Notes: generated from the letters alone by a model not told the origin. 64,000 bases of DNA from Deltaproteobacteria bacterium RIFCSPHIGHO2_01_FULL_43_49 (GCA_001798075.1 MGRG01000012.1:217852-281851); one strand, 5' to 3'; positions 17,302 to 27,041 are shown, counted from the stretch's first letter. Translations and numbers: made by a program.

Positions 17302-18146
17302 CCGGTGATTCTATGATCAAACCCTGAGTTTGGGAATGATAGAAGATTTCCTTTAGAATCAACAACTTGGACGCATGAAGAACCCTTTTTGACCTCCCCT
17401 ACCATATGGTACCTGTTACTATATGGTAATCGGCCGGTGAAGGCCAAAACATAGTCCTCGCCGCGGGTTAACGCTTTTTTCAGAGGACCTTCATGGGGGA
17501 GTTTCTCAGCGTTAAGAACAATTTTCACTTTGGAGGCTTTCGCAATATGGCCCAAATCTTTCAGCAATCCATCGCTGACATCAATAGCACAGCGACAACC
17601 TTTTTTGACCAACCATTGACCAAGCTTAATGTGAGGCGATTTGACGAAATCATTTTTGCCAAGGACTCCAGAGACGTAAACGGTATCGCCACCTTTTGCT
17701 TTATCTCTCAACATTGCTTTGCCAGAAGCAATTTCTCCCCAGACGGTGAGTATCGCTGAAAAACCTTTTGGTGATTTCGTAATATTTCCACCCGCGATTG
17801 TCGTTTTAAATTTTTTCAAGATTTTTAATAAACCGTTATAAAAAGTTTGCGTCTGTTTTGCTGAAACATTTTTTGGAATGGAAAGATTGACCCAAGCATA
17901 GCAAGGCTTTCCCCCTTTGGCGGCAATATCACTCAAGGCAGCCGCCGCGATTTTTGCGCCCCAGACATCCCAAGAGGCCCATTTTCTCTTGAAATGAATA
18001 TCTTCAACGAGGCTGTCACAACTAATTAAGATATCTTTTTTGCCAGCGCGAATGACACTGCAGTCATCACCAATTCCAATTTTTAAGTCACCTTTGTGAC
18101 GTGGGATGTTTCGGGTTAAGAGTTCGATCAGTTCCACTTCTGTCAT
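17298..18146 (-). CDS. thiL: Thiamine-monophosphate kinase
   Basis: ATP-dependent phosphorylation of thiamine monophosphate to the active diphosphate. Start MTEVELIELL at 18146, one base from the upstream stop. Family motifs: IGDDCSVI (metal site), DSLVEDIHF, AAAALSDIAAKGG (ATP/dimer) and CAIDVSDGLLKDLGHIA; a late RGEDYVLAFT matches the substrate-proximal G-E-D-Y motif. At 282 residues it is slightly short. Near the C-terminus an in-frame palindromic repeat (17400-17428) encodes part of LPYSNRYHMV just before the usual GEV strand, so a repeat has entered the coding sequence. It is co-transcribed with the CNNM pair downstream and the lipoprotein upstream. Confidence 0.9.
   Translation of the reverse strand: MTEVELIELLTRNIPRHKGDLKIGIGDDCSVIRAGKKDILISCDSLVEDIHFKRKWASWDVWGAKIAAAALSDIAAKGGKPCYAWVNLSIPKNVSAKQTQTFYNGLLKILKKFKTTIAGGNITKSPKGFSAILTVWGEIASGKAMLRDKAKGGDTVYVSGVLGKNDFVKSPHIKLGQWLVKKGCRCAIDVSDGLLKDLGHIAKASKVKIVLNAEKLPHEGPLKKALTRGEDYVLAFTGRLPYSNRYHMVGEVKKGSSCVQVVDSKGNLLSFPNSGFDHRITG
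17400..17428. repeat. Palindromic CCATATGGTA repeat inside thiL
   Basis: TACCATATGGTA, then CCTGT, then TACTATATGGTA. Two near-identical 12-bp palindromes sit in frame in the 3' part of thiL. Related to 12643 and 36286. Confidence 0.6.
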
Positions 18147-18147
18147 G

Positions 18148-19491
18148 TTAGTTAAGGGGAGAAAACTGTCCGTCGCGAACGGTGATGAAATCGAGAGGCC
18201 ATTGTGATCTGCGCTTGTCATCCCAAGAAAGGGTTCCAGAAACGGAAGGAAAATTTTGAATGTTCACGAGCCCCTCTTGAATTGCTTGCGGGCGAGAGGC
18301 GCCCCTTGCCGTGAAGGCTTGCAGAACCAAACGAGTAGCATCATAGGCAAAAGCTTCCAACCAGGCTGGAGAATTTCCAAAAGCCCTTTGGAAAGAACTG
18401 GAAAAACTCTGTGTTGTTTCTCGATTGGCTTCCGGAAAGAAAGAGGTATCAACAAGCGCTCCCTCTAAAGCAGCCGCGGCATTGATCAACAGATGCGGAT
18501 GATGCGCTCTTGATGTGCCAATCAGTTTTGGCCCATGGATGGCCATCATGTCGAGTGTTTGTGCGATGGCAGCCACCTGTTTATAAGAATCAGGGATGAA
18601 AATTCCTAACCGTTCCGTGGAAAGTTTTTCTTTAAGAGGCTCTAAGATTCCTAAAAAATCGGGGAGTTCGGGAGTATAACCTGTTTGGGCAATAATTCTT
18701 CCCCCACCTCTTTTTCCTAGTTCATTAACAAACAAATCGCGATACTGTTGGCCATATTTATTTTGTGGATAGAAAATAACGAATTTTTTCAAACCAAACT
18801 TGAATGCTTTCTCCGCCAGATTAGAAATTTCCATTTCTGATGAGAGGGAATGTTGAAAAATATAATTACCCGCCTGGGTGGCCCCCTCTTGGGGAGCCAA
18901 GACAATCATTGGGACCATTAAATTTTGCGCCTCCTGTGTGGCACTGTTGATTTCCGCGGAGGTCAGTGGCCCGATGATAGCGGCCACCCCTTCTTTTTCG
19001 ACTAACTCACGCACGGCTTGAGAAGAGGCCCCGGGACTTCCTTTGGTGTCTTTCACGACGATTTGGATATTGGATAAGGCCCCACCACACGGTTCAAAAA
19101 GACCGATGGCGCAACCGACACCATCCAACGCTGATTCCCCAAAGCGCGCAAAAGAACCTGAAAGAGGCAAGATCACACCGATTTTAAAATCAGCGGACCC
19201 CAACCTGTTTTGAATTTCTTCTGATAGTTTTTTTGCATCGGCGTAGACCTCGCTTTTTGGAAAAGTCGTTAAGATGCGCTCTAGGGCGGTAAGGGCTACA
19301 GGATAATTTGATTCTTTGTAGCTTCGCTTTGCCTCTTGGAATAACTGTTCCGGATCTTCCCAAATTTTTTGTAGCGAAGAGGGAGGAGCACGGTCTGTTG
19401 TTTTAGGACTGGGGCTGGGTTCGATGCCCGCACAGCCAATGAGAAGAAACAAGAAACAAGAAACAAGAAGCAGAGAAATTTTAGAAGTCAT
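18148..19491 (-). CDS. Lipoprotein with TPR segment and type I periplasmic binding domain (LpoA-like / branched-chain-binding-like)
   Basis: 447 residues. Signal peptide with lipobox LLIGC (Cys about 20). A short helical TPR-like region (about 48-95; PEQLFQEAKRSYKESNYPVALTALERIL) is followed by a Peripla_BP_6 domain (about 102-440) starting KIGVILPLSGSFARFG. The combination resembles LpoA, the outer-membrane activator of PBP1A, but the same architecture is widespread in Deltaproteobacteria with unknown ligand, so a direct LpoA role is inference. No ABC transporter genes are adjacent. The signal peptide is partly encoded by TTTCTTG heptad repeats (19443-19472), an unusual origin for a hydrophobic core. 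Confidence 0.8.
   Translation of the reverse strand: MTSKISLLLVSCFLFLLIGCAGIEPSPSPKTTDRAPPSSLQKIWEDPEQLFQEAKRSYKESNYPVALTALERILTTFPKSEVYADAKKLSEEIQNRLGSADFKIGVILPLSGSFARFGESALDGVGCAIGLFEPCGGALSNIQIVVKDTKGSPGASSQAVRELVEKEGVAAIIGPLTSAEINSATQEAQNLMVPMIVLAPQEGATQAGNYIFQHSLSSEMEISNLAEKAFKFGLKKFVIFYPQNKYGQQYRDLFVNELGKRGGGRIIAQTGYTPELPDFLGILEPLKEKLSTERLGIFIPDSYKQVAAIAQTLDMMAIHGPKLIGTSRAHHPHLLINAAAALEGALVDTSFFPEANRETTQSFSSSFQRAFGNSPAWLEAFAYDATRLVLQAFTARGASRPQAIQEGLVNIQNFPSVSGTLSWDDKRRSQWPLDFITVRDGQFSPLN
19443..19472. repeat. 7-nt-period repeat in a lipoprotein signal peptide
   Basis: Three to four copies of AAACAAG (plus strand) in a row. On the minus strand they encode the Leu/Val/Ser/Cys/Phe stretch of the signal peptide just before the lipobox of the lipoprotein at 18148-19491. 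Confidence 0.65.
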
Positions 19492-20089
19492 TTGTTTCCT
19501 TTGCTTTGGCTACTGTTACGAGTGCTGGCCTAAGAAGCCTGTCATGGATGCGATAACCTTTGCGGTGAGACTCGACAATTTGTCCAGAAGGGGCCTCTTC
19601 TTTTTCAACTTGGGCGAGTGCTTCATGAAAATGAGGGTCGAACACCTGGTCTTTGGTTGGTATTTCTTCGAGCCCGAATTTCTTCATTGCCGTCAAGAAA
19701 TGGCGATGAATGAGTTGAATTCCTTCTGTAAGGTTTTGAATGCCCGAAGAAGATTCTGTTGGTAGATGTTCCAAGACCCGGTCGAAATCATCCATCACGG
19801 GAAGCAACTCTTTCAAAAGACTTTCATGGCTGTATTTGACCCTGTCTTCATGATCTCTGGCGATCCGCTTTTTATAGTTTTCAAATTCTGCCATTACGCG
19901 AAGGAGTTTGTCGTAGTGTTGTTTGGCCTCTTCTTCGGCCGATTGGATTCTTGTTTGTAATTCTTGAAGTTCTGGCGGGGTTTCTTCCGTTTCCGTGGCG
20001 CGCGGAACAGGAGGGGTGGTTTCTATTTTTTTCTTTCCTTCAAGAACTTTTTTTAAATCTTCAACTTTTTTGTTGGAGTGTCCCGACAT
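19481..20089 (-). CDS. grpE: Nucleotide exchange factor GrpE
   Basis: Co-chaperone that releases ADP from DnaK. 202 residues: a charged variable N-terminus, a long coiled coil (about 40-105; LQELQTRIQSAEEEAKQHYDKLLRVMAEFENYKKR), the LLPVMDDFDRVLEH segment, and the C-terminal beta-domain with FDPHFHEAL and the terminal GYRIHDRLLRPALVTVAK. It follows hrcA by 6 bp and overlaps the lipoprotein start by 11 bases. The dnaK and dnaJ genes are not in the window. Confidence 0.95.
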   Translation of the reverse strand: MSGHSNKKVEDLKKVLEGKKKIETTPPVPRATETEETPPELQELQTRIQSAEEEAKQHYDKLLRVMAEFENYKKRIARDHEDRVKYSHESLLKELLPVMDDFDRVLEHLPTESSSGIQNLTEGIQLIHRHFLTAMKKFGLEEIPTKDQVFDPHFHEALAQVEKEEAPSGQIVESHRKGYRIHDRLLRPALVTVAKAKETNDF

Positions 20090-20095
20090 AAATTT

Positions 20096-21136
20096 CTAGA
20101 TATCCTTGTTTTCTAAAAAGTCCGTTACCAGTTTTGCCGTAAAGTCGACCATTGGAATCACACGAGAGTAATCCATGCTGGTGGGTCCAATGACTCCCAA
20201 TGTTCCTAAAATACGGTTTCCCTCCGTGTAGGTGGCGGTAACAAGGCTTAAGTCTTTGACCGGTTCCAATCGGCTCTCCGCCCCAATGAAGATGCGCACT
20301 CCGGCGCTATCCAGACAGGAGTCCAATACTTTTAAGAGCTGCTGTTTTTCCTCAAGCGATTGCATCAAGCCCTTAGTTTTTTCGATGGTTGAAAATTCGA
20401 CAACCAATTCGTTCGTTTCGATTCCCATGAGCAGATTTTGAGACAAAAGCAATGCCTTGGAAAGAAGTTTGTCATACTCTCCTTGAGCTTTGGAAAACTC
20501 CTTCACCACTTTCTCTCTGGCCTCTTCCAAAGTCAGTCCAACAAAACTGGCATTGCAATAATTGTTGATCTTTTCGAGCTCGCGATAGTTGAGTTCCTCT
20601 CCTATCTCCAAAATTCTGTTTTCCACCATTCCGTTTTGAGAGACGAAAATTCCCAACAAACGTCCACGGGATAAAGGCAAAAACTCGATGTGTTTAAAAA
20701 TCGTTTTTTTCCAGTTGGGGGTGAGGACCAGGCCGACACATTGGGAGAAAGCCGCCAGAATTTTTCCTGTTTGCTGCATCACCCTTCGAATGTCTTTTCC
20801 ACCAACTTTATAATGATCCTGGATCGATTTTCTTTCATCCTCTGTCAGGGGGCGTTTTTCAACCAAACTATCGACATAATAGCGGAGCCCTTTTTGTGTC
20901 GGGACGCGCCCGGCAGAGGTGTGGGCGTGGGTGAGATAACCCATCTCTTCTAAATCAGCCATCACGTTGCGAATGGTGGCCGGCGAAAGGCGCCTCAGGA
21001 TTTTCTTGGATAGTTGTCTGGAACCCACCGCGTCCGAGGTCGCGATATAGTCGGTGACCAGCAGACTTAAAATTTCCCGATAGCGCTCGTTGAGGAGATT
21101 ATTTACGCTAACCGCTTGATTTTGTTGTGTTTGCAT
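20096..21136 (-). CDS. hrcA: Heat-inducible transcription repressor HrcA
   Basis: Winged-helix repressor of class I heat-shock genes, binding CIRCE operators. 346 residues from the chosen ATG at 21136 (an upstream TTG at 21163 is possible). The N-terminal helix-turn-helix region has LNERYREILSLLVTDYIATSDAVGSRQLSK and LSPATIRNVMADLEEMGYL, with HTSAGRVPTQKGLRYYVDSL; the C-terminal GAF-like domain ends with GVIGPTSMDYSRVIPMVDFTAKL. I found no CIRCE element (TTAGCACTC-N9-GAGTGCTAA) upstream; the region instead holds a large palindrome. First gene of the hrcA-grpE operon. Confidence 0.95.
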   Translation of the reverse strand: MQTQQNQAVSVNNLLNERYREILSLLVTDYIATSDAVGSRQLSKKILRRLSPATIRNVMADLEEMGYLTHAHTSAGRVPTQKGLRYYVDSLVEKRPLTEDERKSIQDHYKVGGKDIRRVMQQTGKILAAFSQCVGLVLTPNWKKTIFKHIEFLPLSRGRLLGIFVSQNGMVENRILEIGEELNYRELEKINNYCNASFVGLTLEEAREKVVKEFSKAQGEYDKLLSKALLLSQNLLMGIETNELVVEFSTIEKTKGLMQSLEEKQQLLKVLDSCLDSAGVRIFIGAESRLEPVKDLSLVTATYTEGNRILGTLGVIGPTSMDYSRVIPMVDFTAKLVTDFLENKDI

Positions 21137-21204
21137 CGCCAGATGCACTAACAGGGGGGTCAAAGGATGTCAAGCGGTGTGGTTTATTGATGCGAATCGC
21201 TTTT

Positions 21205-21425
21205 GGGCAAGAGTGGGGGTGTTCAAAACAGACAGATGGAAATCGCTTCCGCTCGTGGGGTTCAAAAAGACGTAGCTCATTTTGGGGAGGGCCCCAAAAT
21301 GGCTACTCGACTCTCGCCCCGCCAAGCATCATAACCCCCACAATGTTCGGCGGGGCTCCGAGACGCTTTTTTCACCCCACTCGCTCGCGCAATTTCCATC
21401 TTTTTTCCCACCCCCACTTCTGCCC
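21205..21425. repeat. 221-bp nested palindrome: block-A ends enclosing a block-B core
   Basis: Outer arms GGGCAAGAGTGGGGGTG (21205) and CACCCCCACTTCTGCCC-like sequence (ending 21425) are diverged versions of the ends of the elements at 43952 and 59094. Inside, GGAAATCGCTTCCGCTCG pairs with CGAGCGCGCAATTTCC-like sequence, and the core (about 21305-21364) CTCGCCCCGCCA ... CCCCCACAATGT ... GGCGGGGCTCCGAG matches those at 4055 and 59396 (inverted). Lies upstream of hrcA in a 472-bp gap without a gene. Confidence 0.75.
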
Positions 21426-21474
21426 TTACACACTTAACCATAAGGTAGCGTTTACCTTTTAGTTAAGAAAGACA

Positions 21475-21567
21475 GTTGGAGCGAAGGGGTGGCCCGGAGT
21501 GTTTGTTGTGGGGTTTAGTTAGGGGCCCCCACAAAAACACGGAGGGACAGGACCCCGAAGCTCCAAC
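21475..21567. repeat. Block-C structured element, copy 1
   Basis: Begins GTTGGAGCGAAGGGGTGG and ends GGACCCCGAAGCTCCAAC. The ends pair as GGAGC/GCTCC and GGGGT/ACCCC around a symmetric GAA-GAA internal loop; a second copy is at 44221. The middle GTGGGG...CCCCAC stem-loop differs from the other copy. It looks more like a conserved folded RNA than a simple terminator. No gene assigned. Confidence 0.6.
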
Positions 21568-21608
21568 TCGCCAATCTGAAGCGGTTTGAAATTATTGTTC
21601 TTTGGGCT

Positions 21609-22511
21609 TTAGGGATTTGGTTTCCATTCGGGGATGTGGGTTAGGTTGCCCTCTTTATCTCCCAGCACGCCGCGGAGGTTTGAATTTTTCTCCAAGAATT
21701 TTTTACCATCATTAGAACCCATCACATAAACGGCTGCTGCTAGGCCCTCGGCCTTGGTTCCACTCTGTGTGAATACCGTTACCGATTTAAGATCAGAGGT
21801 CGCCCGCGATTTGTTTCTGGGGTCAACGACATCAATAGATCCATCATTGGTTGTGAGGGTTGCGGCAGAGACATCGGTTGCTTTGTAGAGAAGGGCTTTT
21901 TTGGCAAGCTTGTCGCTAGGTGCGATCACCGGAATTTTCCACGGGCCGCTGACATCATTACCCCTGGTTACAAAAACACTTCCCACTTTGACGAGGCAAT
22001 TTTTGAAGCCGGCATTTCCAAGATCATCGGCTATCAGATCTGCAAGAATTCCTTTTGTTACATGGCGTAAATTGATTGTCATGTTATCAATTTTGATTTT
22101 AAGTTCGTTGCTATCAGAATTCACTTTGATTTCTCTAAAATTGCCCTCTTTGGAATCAAAGGTAATGTCGAAAGCCCCTTTTGTCCATCGGGAGACATCC
22201 AAACTTACTTCAATAGCTTTTGCCAGTTCCGGGCTAACTGTAAAATTGCCAGCGGTTTTTTTCTGGTTGATTTTCGCCAGTTCGCTAGACGGATTCGAGA
22301 CATCGAGTTTGTTCAGAGTTTCTCTGGCGTGATCTACTGCTTTGTAGAGCGTTTCTTGCACTTGAGTTTTAGCACTCACTTCCCCCGCGACATAGATTCG
22401 TACTTTTAATTTATCGTTTAGTCTGTCTTCTAAATAAAACTGAGTTGATTGAGCAAACGCCAATTGGGGAAAAATGATTGCAATAAAAAGCCAAAGAGTT
22501 TTGTATTTCAT
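21609..22511 (-). CDS. ApbE-like (flavin transferase fold) exported protein, copy 1
   Basis: 300 residues from ATG 22511, which has GGAGGAG just upstream and overlaps the previous stop (ATGA). Signal peptide ending AFAQS. The body matches the ApbE FMN-transferase fold: GAFDITFD, the VTKGILADLIADDLGNAGFKNCLVKVGS segment (usually KGYAVDRA...NAGGD) and VSAATLTTNDGSIDVVDPRNKS...KSVTVFTQSGTKAEGLAAAVYVMG. The glycine-rich NAGG site is changed to VGSV, so catalysis is doubtful although the His/Asp-P region survives in part. It may bind flavin or heme-like ligand or act structurally. Tandem with a more diverged paralogue. Confidence 0.72.
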   Translation of the reverse strand: MKYKTLWLFIAIIFPQLAFAQSTQFYLEDRLNDKLKVRIYVAGEVSAKTQVQETLYKAVDHARETLNKLDVSNPSSELAKINQKKTAGNFTVSPELAKAIEVSLDVSRWTKGAFDITFDSKEGNFREIKVNSDSNELKIKIDNMTINLRHVTKGILADLIADDLGNAGFKNCLVKVGSVFVTRGNDVSGPWKIPVIAPSDKLAKKALLYKATDVSAATLTTNDGSIDVVDPRNKSRATSDLKSVTVFTQSGTKAEGLAAAVYVMGSNDGKKFLEKNSNLRGVLGDKEGNLTHIPEWKPNP

Positions 22512-23365
22512 TTTTTCTCCTCCGGGATTTGTACAAAGTTGCCCTCTTGATCGACCAAAACAGAACGGGAGGCCGCCACTTTGAGAATTTTTTTGGCATT
22601 GGTTGCGCCTGCGGCATAGGCGGCAGCAGCCAGCCCTTGCGCCTTGCACGCCCCCTCTTCAGTAAAAACCGTGACCGATTTCAAATCAGAATCAGTTTGG
22701 CTTAAACTTCTATCCTGTTGGCCTACTGTTGCCGCGGCAACATTGTGGAAGGCTTTGTAAAAAAAAGCACGGTGGGCGTTTGCTGTTGTATTATCGACAA
22801 CCGGAATTTTCCAATAGCCGTTAAAGTCTTGGCCTTTGGCGACATAAATGCCTTGCAACTCCAAAAAAGTATCTTGCCAACCTGCTTTGACCATATCGTC
22901 GACAATAACATCCGCAAGATAGCCTTTCAAAACAGGTTCAATATTAATGATGACCTCCGGCGACTTAAGAGTGACCTGATTTTTTTCCAAATCGACACTG
23001 ATTTTTTTGGCCATCGGTTCTCTCAGCTTGTTGGCAACATCCTGGGTTGTTTGCAAAATTTTTGCAAGATCGTGGCTGACATTAAAGGTTCCATTTGTTT
23101 TTTGATTGGTGAGTCCAGCCAATTCACCTGCTGGGTCTAATGGATCAAGTCTATCTAGGATTTCGCGTGCGTGTAAGGTAGCCCTATGAAATGCCTCGCC
23201 CGCCTCTTTTTTTAAAGTTGGATTCCCGACAATCATTAAATTTGCTTTGAGATCGGGTGCAACGAATTCTTCAAAAACCATCTGAACCTTTTCTTGGGCA
23301 AGAGCGGGACTATGAATTATAGACAAAGGACTAAGGACCAGCAGAAAAAGCACGATTCGACTCAT
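22508..23365 (-). CDS. ApbE-like exported protein, copy 2 (more degenerate)
   Basis: About 285 residues; ATG 23365 overlaps the uvrA stop and has GGGGAG upstream. Signal peptide [24 protein letters not shown]. Shares with copy 1 the segments [45 protein letters not shown] and [28 protein letters not shown]. It lacks the ND-GS-DVVDPR stretch of copy 1 that corresponds to the usual G-x-HIIDP motif, so it is probably not a functional FMN transferase. A paralogous pair, one losing the active site, suggests a heteromeric or non-enzymatic role. Confidence 0.65.
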   Translation of the reverse strand: MSRIVLFLLVLSPLSIIHSPALAQEKVQMVFEEFVAPDLKANLMIVGNPTLKKEAGEAFHRATLHAREILDRLDPLDPAGELAGLTNQKTNGTFNVSHDLAKILQTTQDVANKLREPMAKKISVDLEKNQVTLKSPEVIINIEPVLKGYLADVIVDDMVKAGWQDTFLELQGIYVAKGQDFNGYWKIPVVDNTTANAHRAFFYKAFHNVAAATVGQQDRSLSQTDSDLKSVTVFTEEGACKAQGLAAAAYAAGATNAKKILKVAASRSVLVDQEGNFVQIPEEKK

Positions 23366-26220
23366 TTTGCTCCCCTTTGTTTTAAAACTGCTTTCAGATA
23401 TTGCCCCGTATATGATTTTTTTTCTTGCGCTAACATTTCGGGAGTTCCACTTGCTACCACATAACCCCCTTCGTCGCCCCCCTCCGGGCCTAAATCGATA
23501 CAATAATCGGCGTATTTAATAACGTCAAGATTGTGTTCGATCACCACAACGGTATTGTTTTGTTCCACCAATCTGTTTAACACATCAAGAAGCTTTTGAA
23601 CATCAGCAAAATGAAGACCGGTTGTCGGTTCATCCAAGATATAAAGGGTGCGGCCTGTTGAGCGGCGGGAGAGTTCTCGAGAAAGCTTGATTCGTTGGGC
23701 TTCTCCGCCGGAAAGGGTCGTGGCCGATTGGCCCAATTCGACGTAACCCAAACCGACATCGAGCAATGTTTGCAATTTTTGACGAATGGAGGGGATGTTT
23801 TGGAAAAATTCATTGGCTCTTTCGACCGTCATTTTTAATATATCAGCAATGTTGGATCCTTTGTATGTAATCTCAAGGGTCTCACGGTTAAATCGCTTTC
23901 CGTGGCAAACTTCGCACTCTACATAAATATCTGGGAGGAAATGCATTTCGATTTTAATGATGCCGTCTCCTTCGCAAGCCTCACAACGCCCCCCTTTGAC
24001 ATTGAAAGAAAATCGGCCTGCCTTGTAGCCCCTAGCTTTCGACTCTTGTAGTTCTGTGAAAAGATCACGAATGAAAGTAAAAACACCGGTGTAGGTCACC
24101 GGGTTGGACCGAGGGGTGCGCCCAATTGGAGATTGGTCGATGTTAATAACTTTATCAATATATTGCGTTCCCACAATATCATCGACTTTTCCAGCCGGTT
24201 CCCTGGAATGAAAGAGTCTTTGCATCAGACCGCGATAGAGTGTTTCATTGATGAGTGTACTCTTTCCAGAGCCCGAAACGCCAGTAATACAAGTAAACAA
24301 ATGAAGCGGGATCGAGACATCAATTGATTTTAGATTATGTTCTTGAGCTTTTTTAATGTTGATCCATTCGGAGTTTGGTTGACGGCGTTTTTTGGGGACA
24401 GGGATCGATTTTTGTCCCGATAAATATTGGCCGGTCAGCGATTTCGAATTTTTCAAAATTTCTTTTGGTTTGCCGGTTGCGACGACATAACCACCATGCA
24501 CTCCCGCACCAGGGCCCAGATCGATGACATAATCAGCTTCCAAAATCGTATCTTGGTCGTGTTCCACAACCAGAACAGTGTTACCCAGATCGCGCAGCCT
24601 TTTCATTGTGTTTAAGAGACGCTCATTGTCACGCTGATGGAGTCCAATGGAAGGTTCATCCAAGACATAGAGAACACCGGTTAATGCAGAACCAATTTGG
24701 GTAGCCAGTCGGATGCGCTGATCTTCACCACCAGACAAACTTCCCGCCGTGCGATCCAGAGTGAGATAGCCAAGTCCCACATCATTTAAGAAATGGAGTC
24801 GATCATTGATCTCTTTTAAGATGCGCTCGGCAATTGTTTTATCTTTTGGCTTGAGTTTTAGATTTTGAAAGAAGCTCAAAGCCTGTTCAATGGAGAGCTT
24901 CGTCAGTTCGGAAACATTTTTTTCAGTCACCTTGATAAAGAGGCTCTCTTTTTTGAGCCGTGCTCCTTCGCAAGAGGGGCAAGCTTGCATGTTCATGAAG
25001 CGTTCCAAATCTTCGCGGACCCAATCGGAGTCTGTCTCGCGCCAACGTCGGTAAAGTTGGGGAATCACCCCTTCGAATGGGGCGGAGTAATGTTTAAAAT
25101 TTATTTTTTCGTCGCCCGAGCCGTTTAAGAGGGCTTGTTGTATCTTGGGTGAGAGTTTTTTCCAGGGGGTGTAGATATCGAAGTGATAATGTTTCGCCAG
25201 AAATTCTAACAACTCGATATAATAAGTTTGTGCTTTGGGTGACCAACAGTGGATGGCCCCTTCGCGCAGTGAAAGATTTTGATTGGGGACAATCAATTCC
25301 GAGTCAAAAAACATTTTGTGGCCAATGCCGGAACATTCTGGACAAGCCCCTTGAGGATTATTGAATGAAAAAAGTTGAGGATTAATTTCTGGATAGCTAA
25401 TGCCGCAATCGATGCAAGCCGATTTTTCGCTAAACAGTTGAACGTTATGAAAAAGGTTCGGGTCCTGCCCAAGCTCTCTTTCACCCAAACCTTTTTCAAT
25501 TCTCTCAATCCTTACAATTCCTTCGCCGTGTCGAAGGGCTGTTTGCAACGAATCTGCTAATCTTGTTTTGACATCTGGTTTGATGACGAGGCGGTCAATG
25601 AACAAATCGATGTCGTGTTTTTTCTTTTTGTCGAGATGGATAAAGGAAGAGTCTGCCAATTCAAAAGTTTTGCCATCAATTTTGACACGCACAAATCCTT
25701 CTTTTTGAAACTGCTGGAGCTCTTTTTGATAAGTCCCTTTGCGCCCACGAATCACAGGCGCCAAAATGTGAATTTTAGTTCCTTCGGGATATTCCAGAAT
25801 TTGATCGACCATTTGAGAAATGGTTTGGGCGGCGATCGGCTTGCCGCAGTTGTAGCAGTAGGGTTTGCCAATACGTGCAAAAAGGAGTCTTAAATAATCA
25901 TAAATTTCTGTTGCGGTGCCAACGGTAGAGCGCGGATTTTTGCTGGAGCTTCTTTGTTCAATAGAAATGGCAGGAGACAAACCTTCGATCGATTCCACAT
26001 CCGGCTTTGCCATCTGTTCCAAAAATTGTCTGGCATAAGCAGAAAGCGATTCGACATAGCGACGCTGCCCTTCGGCATAGATCGTGTCAAAGGCCAGCGT
26101 CGATTTTCCAGAACCCGACAGCCCTGTGATCACCACCAATTTTTCGCGCGGGATTTTGACATCAATATTCTTAAGATTATGGGCCTTTGCCCCTTTGACG
26201 ACTATATGCTGGAATGACAT
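23362..26220 (-). CDS. uvrA: Excinuclease ABC subunit A
   Basis: Damage-recognition ATPase of nucleotide-excision repair, 952 residues. Two ABC ATPase modules: first Walker [31 protein letters not shown] at about 32, second [15 protein letters not shown] at about 640. Signature motifs [12 protein letters not shown] and [15 protein letters not shown], zinc fingers [36 protein letters not shown] and CEACEGDG...CEVCHGKR. All expected features present. It is first in an operon with the two ApbE-like genes, overlapping the nearest by 4 bases. Confidence 0.98.
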   Translation of the reverse strand: MSFQHIVVKGAKAHNLKNIDVKIPREKLVVITGLSGSGKSTLAFDTIYAEGQRRYVESLSAYARQFLEQMAKPDVESIEGLSPAISIEQRSSSKNPRSTVGTATEIYDYLRLLFARIGKPYCYNCGKPIAAQTISQMVDQILEYPEGTKIHILAPVIRGRKGTYQKELQQFQKEGFVRVKIDGKTFELADSSFIHLDKKKKHDIDLFIDRLVIKPDVKTRLADSLQTALRHGEGIVRIERIEKGLGERELGQDPNLFHNVQLFSEKSACIDCGISYPEINPQLFSFNNPQGACPECSGIGHKMFFDSELIVPNQNLSLREGAIHCWSPKAQTYYIELLEFLAKHYHFDIYTPWKKLSPKIQQALLNGSGDEKINFKHYSAPFEGVIPQLYRRWRETDSDWVREDLERFMNMQACPSCEGARLKKESLFIKVTEKNVSELTKLSIEQALSFFQNLKLKPKDKTIAERILKEINDRLHFLNDVGLGYLTLDRTAGSLSGGEDQRIRLATQIGSALTGVLYVLDEPSIGLHQRDNERLLNTMKRLRDLGNTVLVVEHDQDTILEADYVIDLGPGAGVHGGYVVATGKPKEILKNSKSLTGQYLSGQKSIPVPKKRRQPNSEWINIKKAQEHNLKSIDVSIPLHLFTCITGVSGSGKSTLINETLYRGLMQRLFHSREPAGKVDDIVGTQYIDKVINIDQSPIGRTPRSNPVTYTGVFTFIRDLFTELQESKARGYKAGRFSFNVKGGRCEACEGDGIIKIEMHFLPDIYVECEVCHGKRFNRETLEITYKGSNIADILKMTVERANEFFQNIPSIRQKLQTLLDVGLGYVELGQSATTLSGGEAQRIKLSRELSRRSTGRTLYILDEPTTGLHFADVQKLLDVLNRLVEQNNTVVVIEHNLDVIKYADYCIDLGPEGGDEGGYVVASGTPEMLAQEKKSYTGQYLKAVLKQRGAK

Positions 26221-26312
26221 AAGAGGGCGGGGAGTCTAACCTTCCCTTGAAAAGGAAGCAACTTATTTTGAGTTTACTCGATAACTATTCTAGGGATTTA
26301 TTTATATAACTC

Positions 26313-26702
26313 ATGTTCTTAAAAGGGATAACAAATTGCCAGGTTTTTGCTCAGGCCCTACAGCCTTCAAACTTTGATCCAAATCCCGCCAATCTTGAGG
26401 ATGTCCAAACAGTTGTCTTGGCGCTGGAAGACCGGCAGCTGTTGGAGCCTTTCAGCGCCTCTGGGATTCGTCGCTATTTAGAGAGAACAATCGATGGGAG
26501 AGCAGGTGTGGATGTTGCTCGAGCAAAGCTTAAAGAGTTAGTAGATATTCTTACCAAACAAGACCCAAGCCCAGATTCTTTTTGCATGGCGATGGAACAC
26601 GCCGCGAGGATGATCGAGGGGAGAAAATTGCCAGACTCGAAGGTTTTGAACGGCAGAGGAGAAGTGGCCCCCAATATGAGAAAGTTTTCGAAAAAAAATT
26701 AA
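26313..26702 (+). CDS. Hypothetical protein
   Basis: 129 residues, no domain recognised. Composition is ordinary soluble-helical (LEDVQTVVLALEDRQLLEPFSASGIRRYLERTI; ARAKLKELVDILTK). No Shine-Dalgarno at a useful spacing, and the ORF continues across an overlapping frame to the next small gene. The region marks the left side of the accessory island. It could be a real small protein or a decayed gene; I cannot distinguish these. Confidence 0.45.
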   Translation: MFLKGITNCQVFAQALQPSNFDPNPANLEDVQTVVLALEDRQLLEPFSASGIRRYLERTIDGRAGVDVARAKLKELVDILTKQDPSPDSFCMAMEHAARMIEGRKLPDSKVLNGRGEVAPNMRKFSKKN

Positions 26703-26755
26703 GAATATTTGGAAGTTGCTCCGCAAAAATTCATAGAAACTGTGCTAGGATGCAA

Positions 26756-26992
26756 ATGACTATTAACGACGAAGAGCGAAAAATATGTGAGGCGTCGAAT
26801 AGAGAATGTTCTAAAAAGAGAGTTTTTGCGGAAATAGTTTTAATCCGTTTTGCAAAAGAGTACCCACAATTTTTCAAAAGAAAACATATTCTCCTTTTTA
26901 TAGAAGAAGCCAAACAAGATGATTATGCCAAAGAAATTTTGCGTATTCTAAGAGACAGAAATCCCGCTTTATTTTTATCCCCAAACAACTAG
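26756..26992 (+). CDS. Hypothetical small protein
   Basis: 78 residues from ATG 26756, with AGGATG just upstream. Sequence begins MTINDEERKICEASNRECSK and is strongly charged and helical (KEYPQFFKRKHILLFIEEAKQDDYAKEILRILRDRN). No family recognised. It shows no membrane segment or DNA-binding motif that I can identify. It ends just 6 bp before the left direct repeat of the AbiE cassette. Confidence 0.4.
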   Translation: MTINDEERKICEASNRECSKKRVFAEIVLIRFAKEYPQFFKRKHILLFIEEAKQDDYAKEILRILRDRNPALFLSPNN

Positions 26993-26998
26993 ACCTCC

Positions 26999-27041
26999 GT
27001 CAAAAGTTTGACAGTTTTCCTTCTCATGTTGAGAGTTGAGG
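26999..27041. repeat. Left direct repeat flanking the AbiE-exonuclease cassette
   Basis: GTCAAAAGTTTGACAGTTTT followed by TTCTCATGTTGAGAGTTGAG contains two small palindromes (GTCAAA/TTTGAC and TCTCA/TGAGA). A similar, same-orientation copy lies at 29229-29274. Confidence 0.55.

Noticed and set aside
20096-21163. CIRCE operator expected before hrcA
   Set aside because: No TTAGCACTC...GAGTGCTAA pair was found upstream; the only TTAGCACTC-like string (near 22370) lies inside an ApbE-like gene and has no partner.
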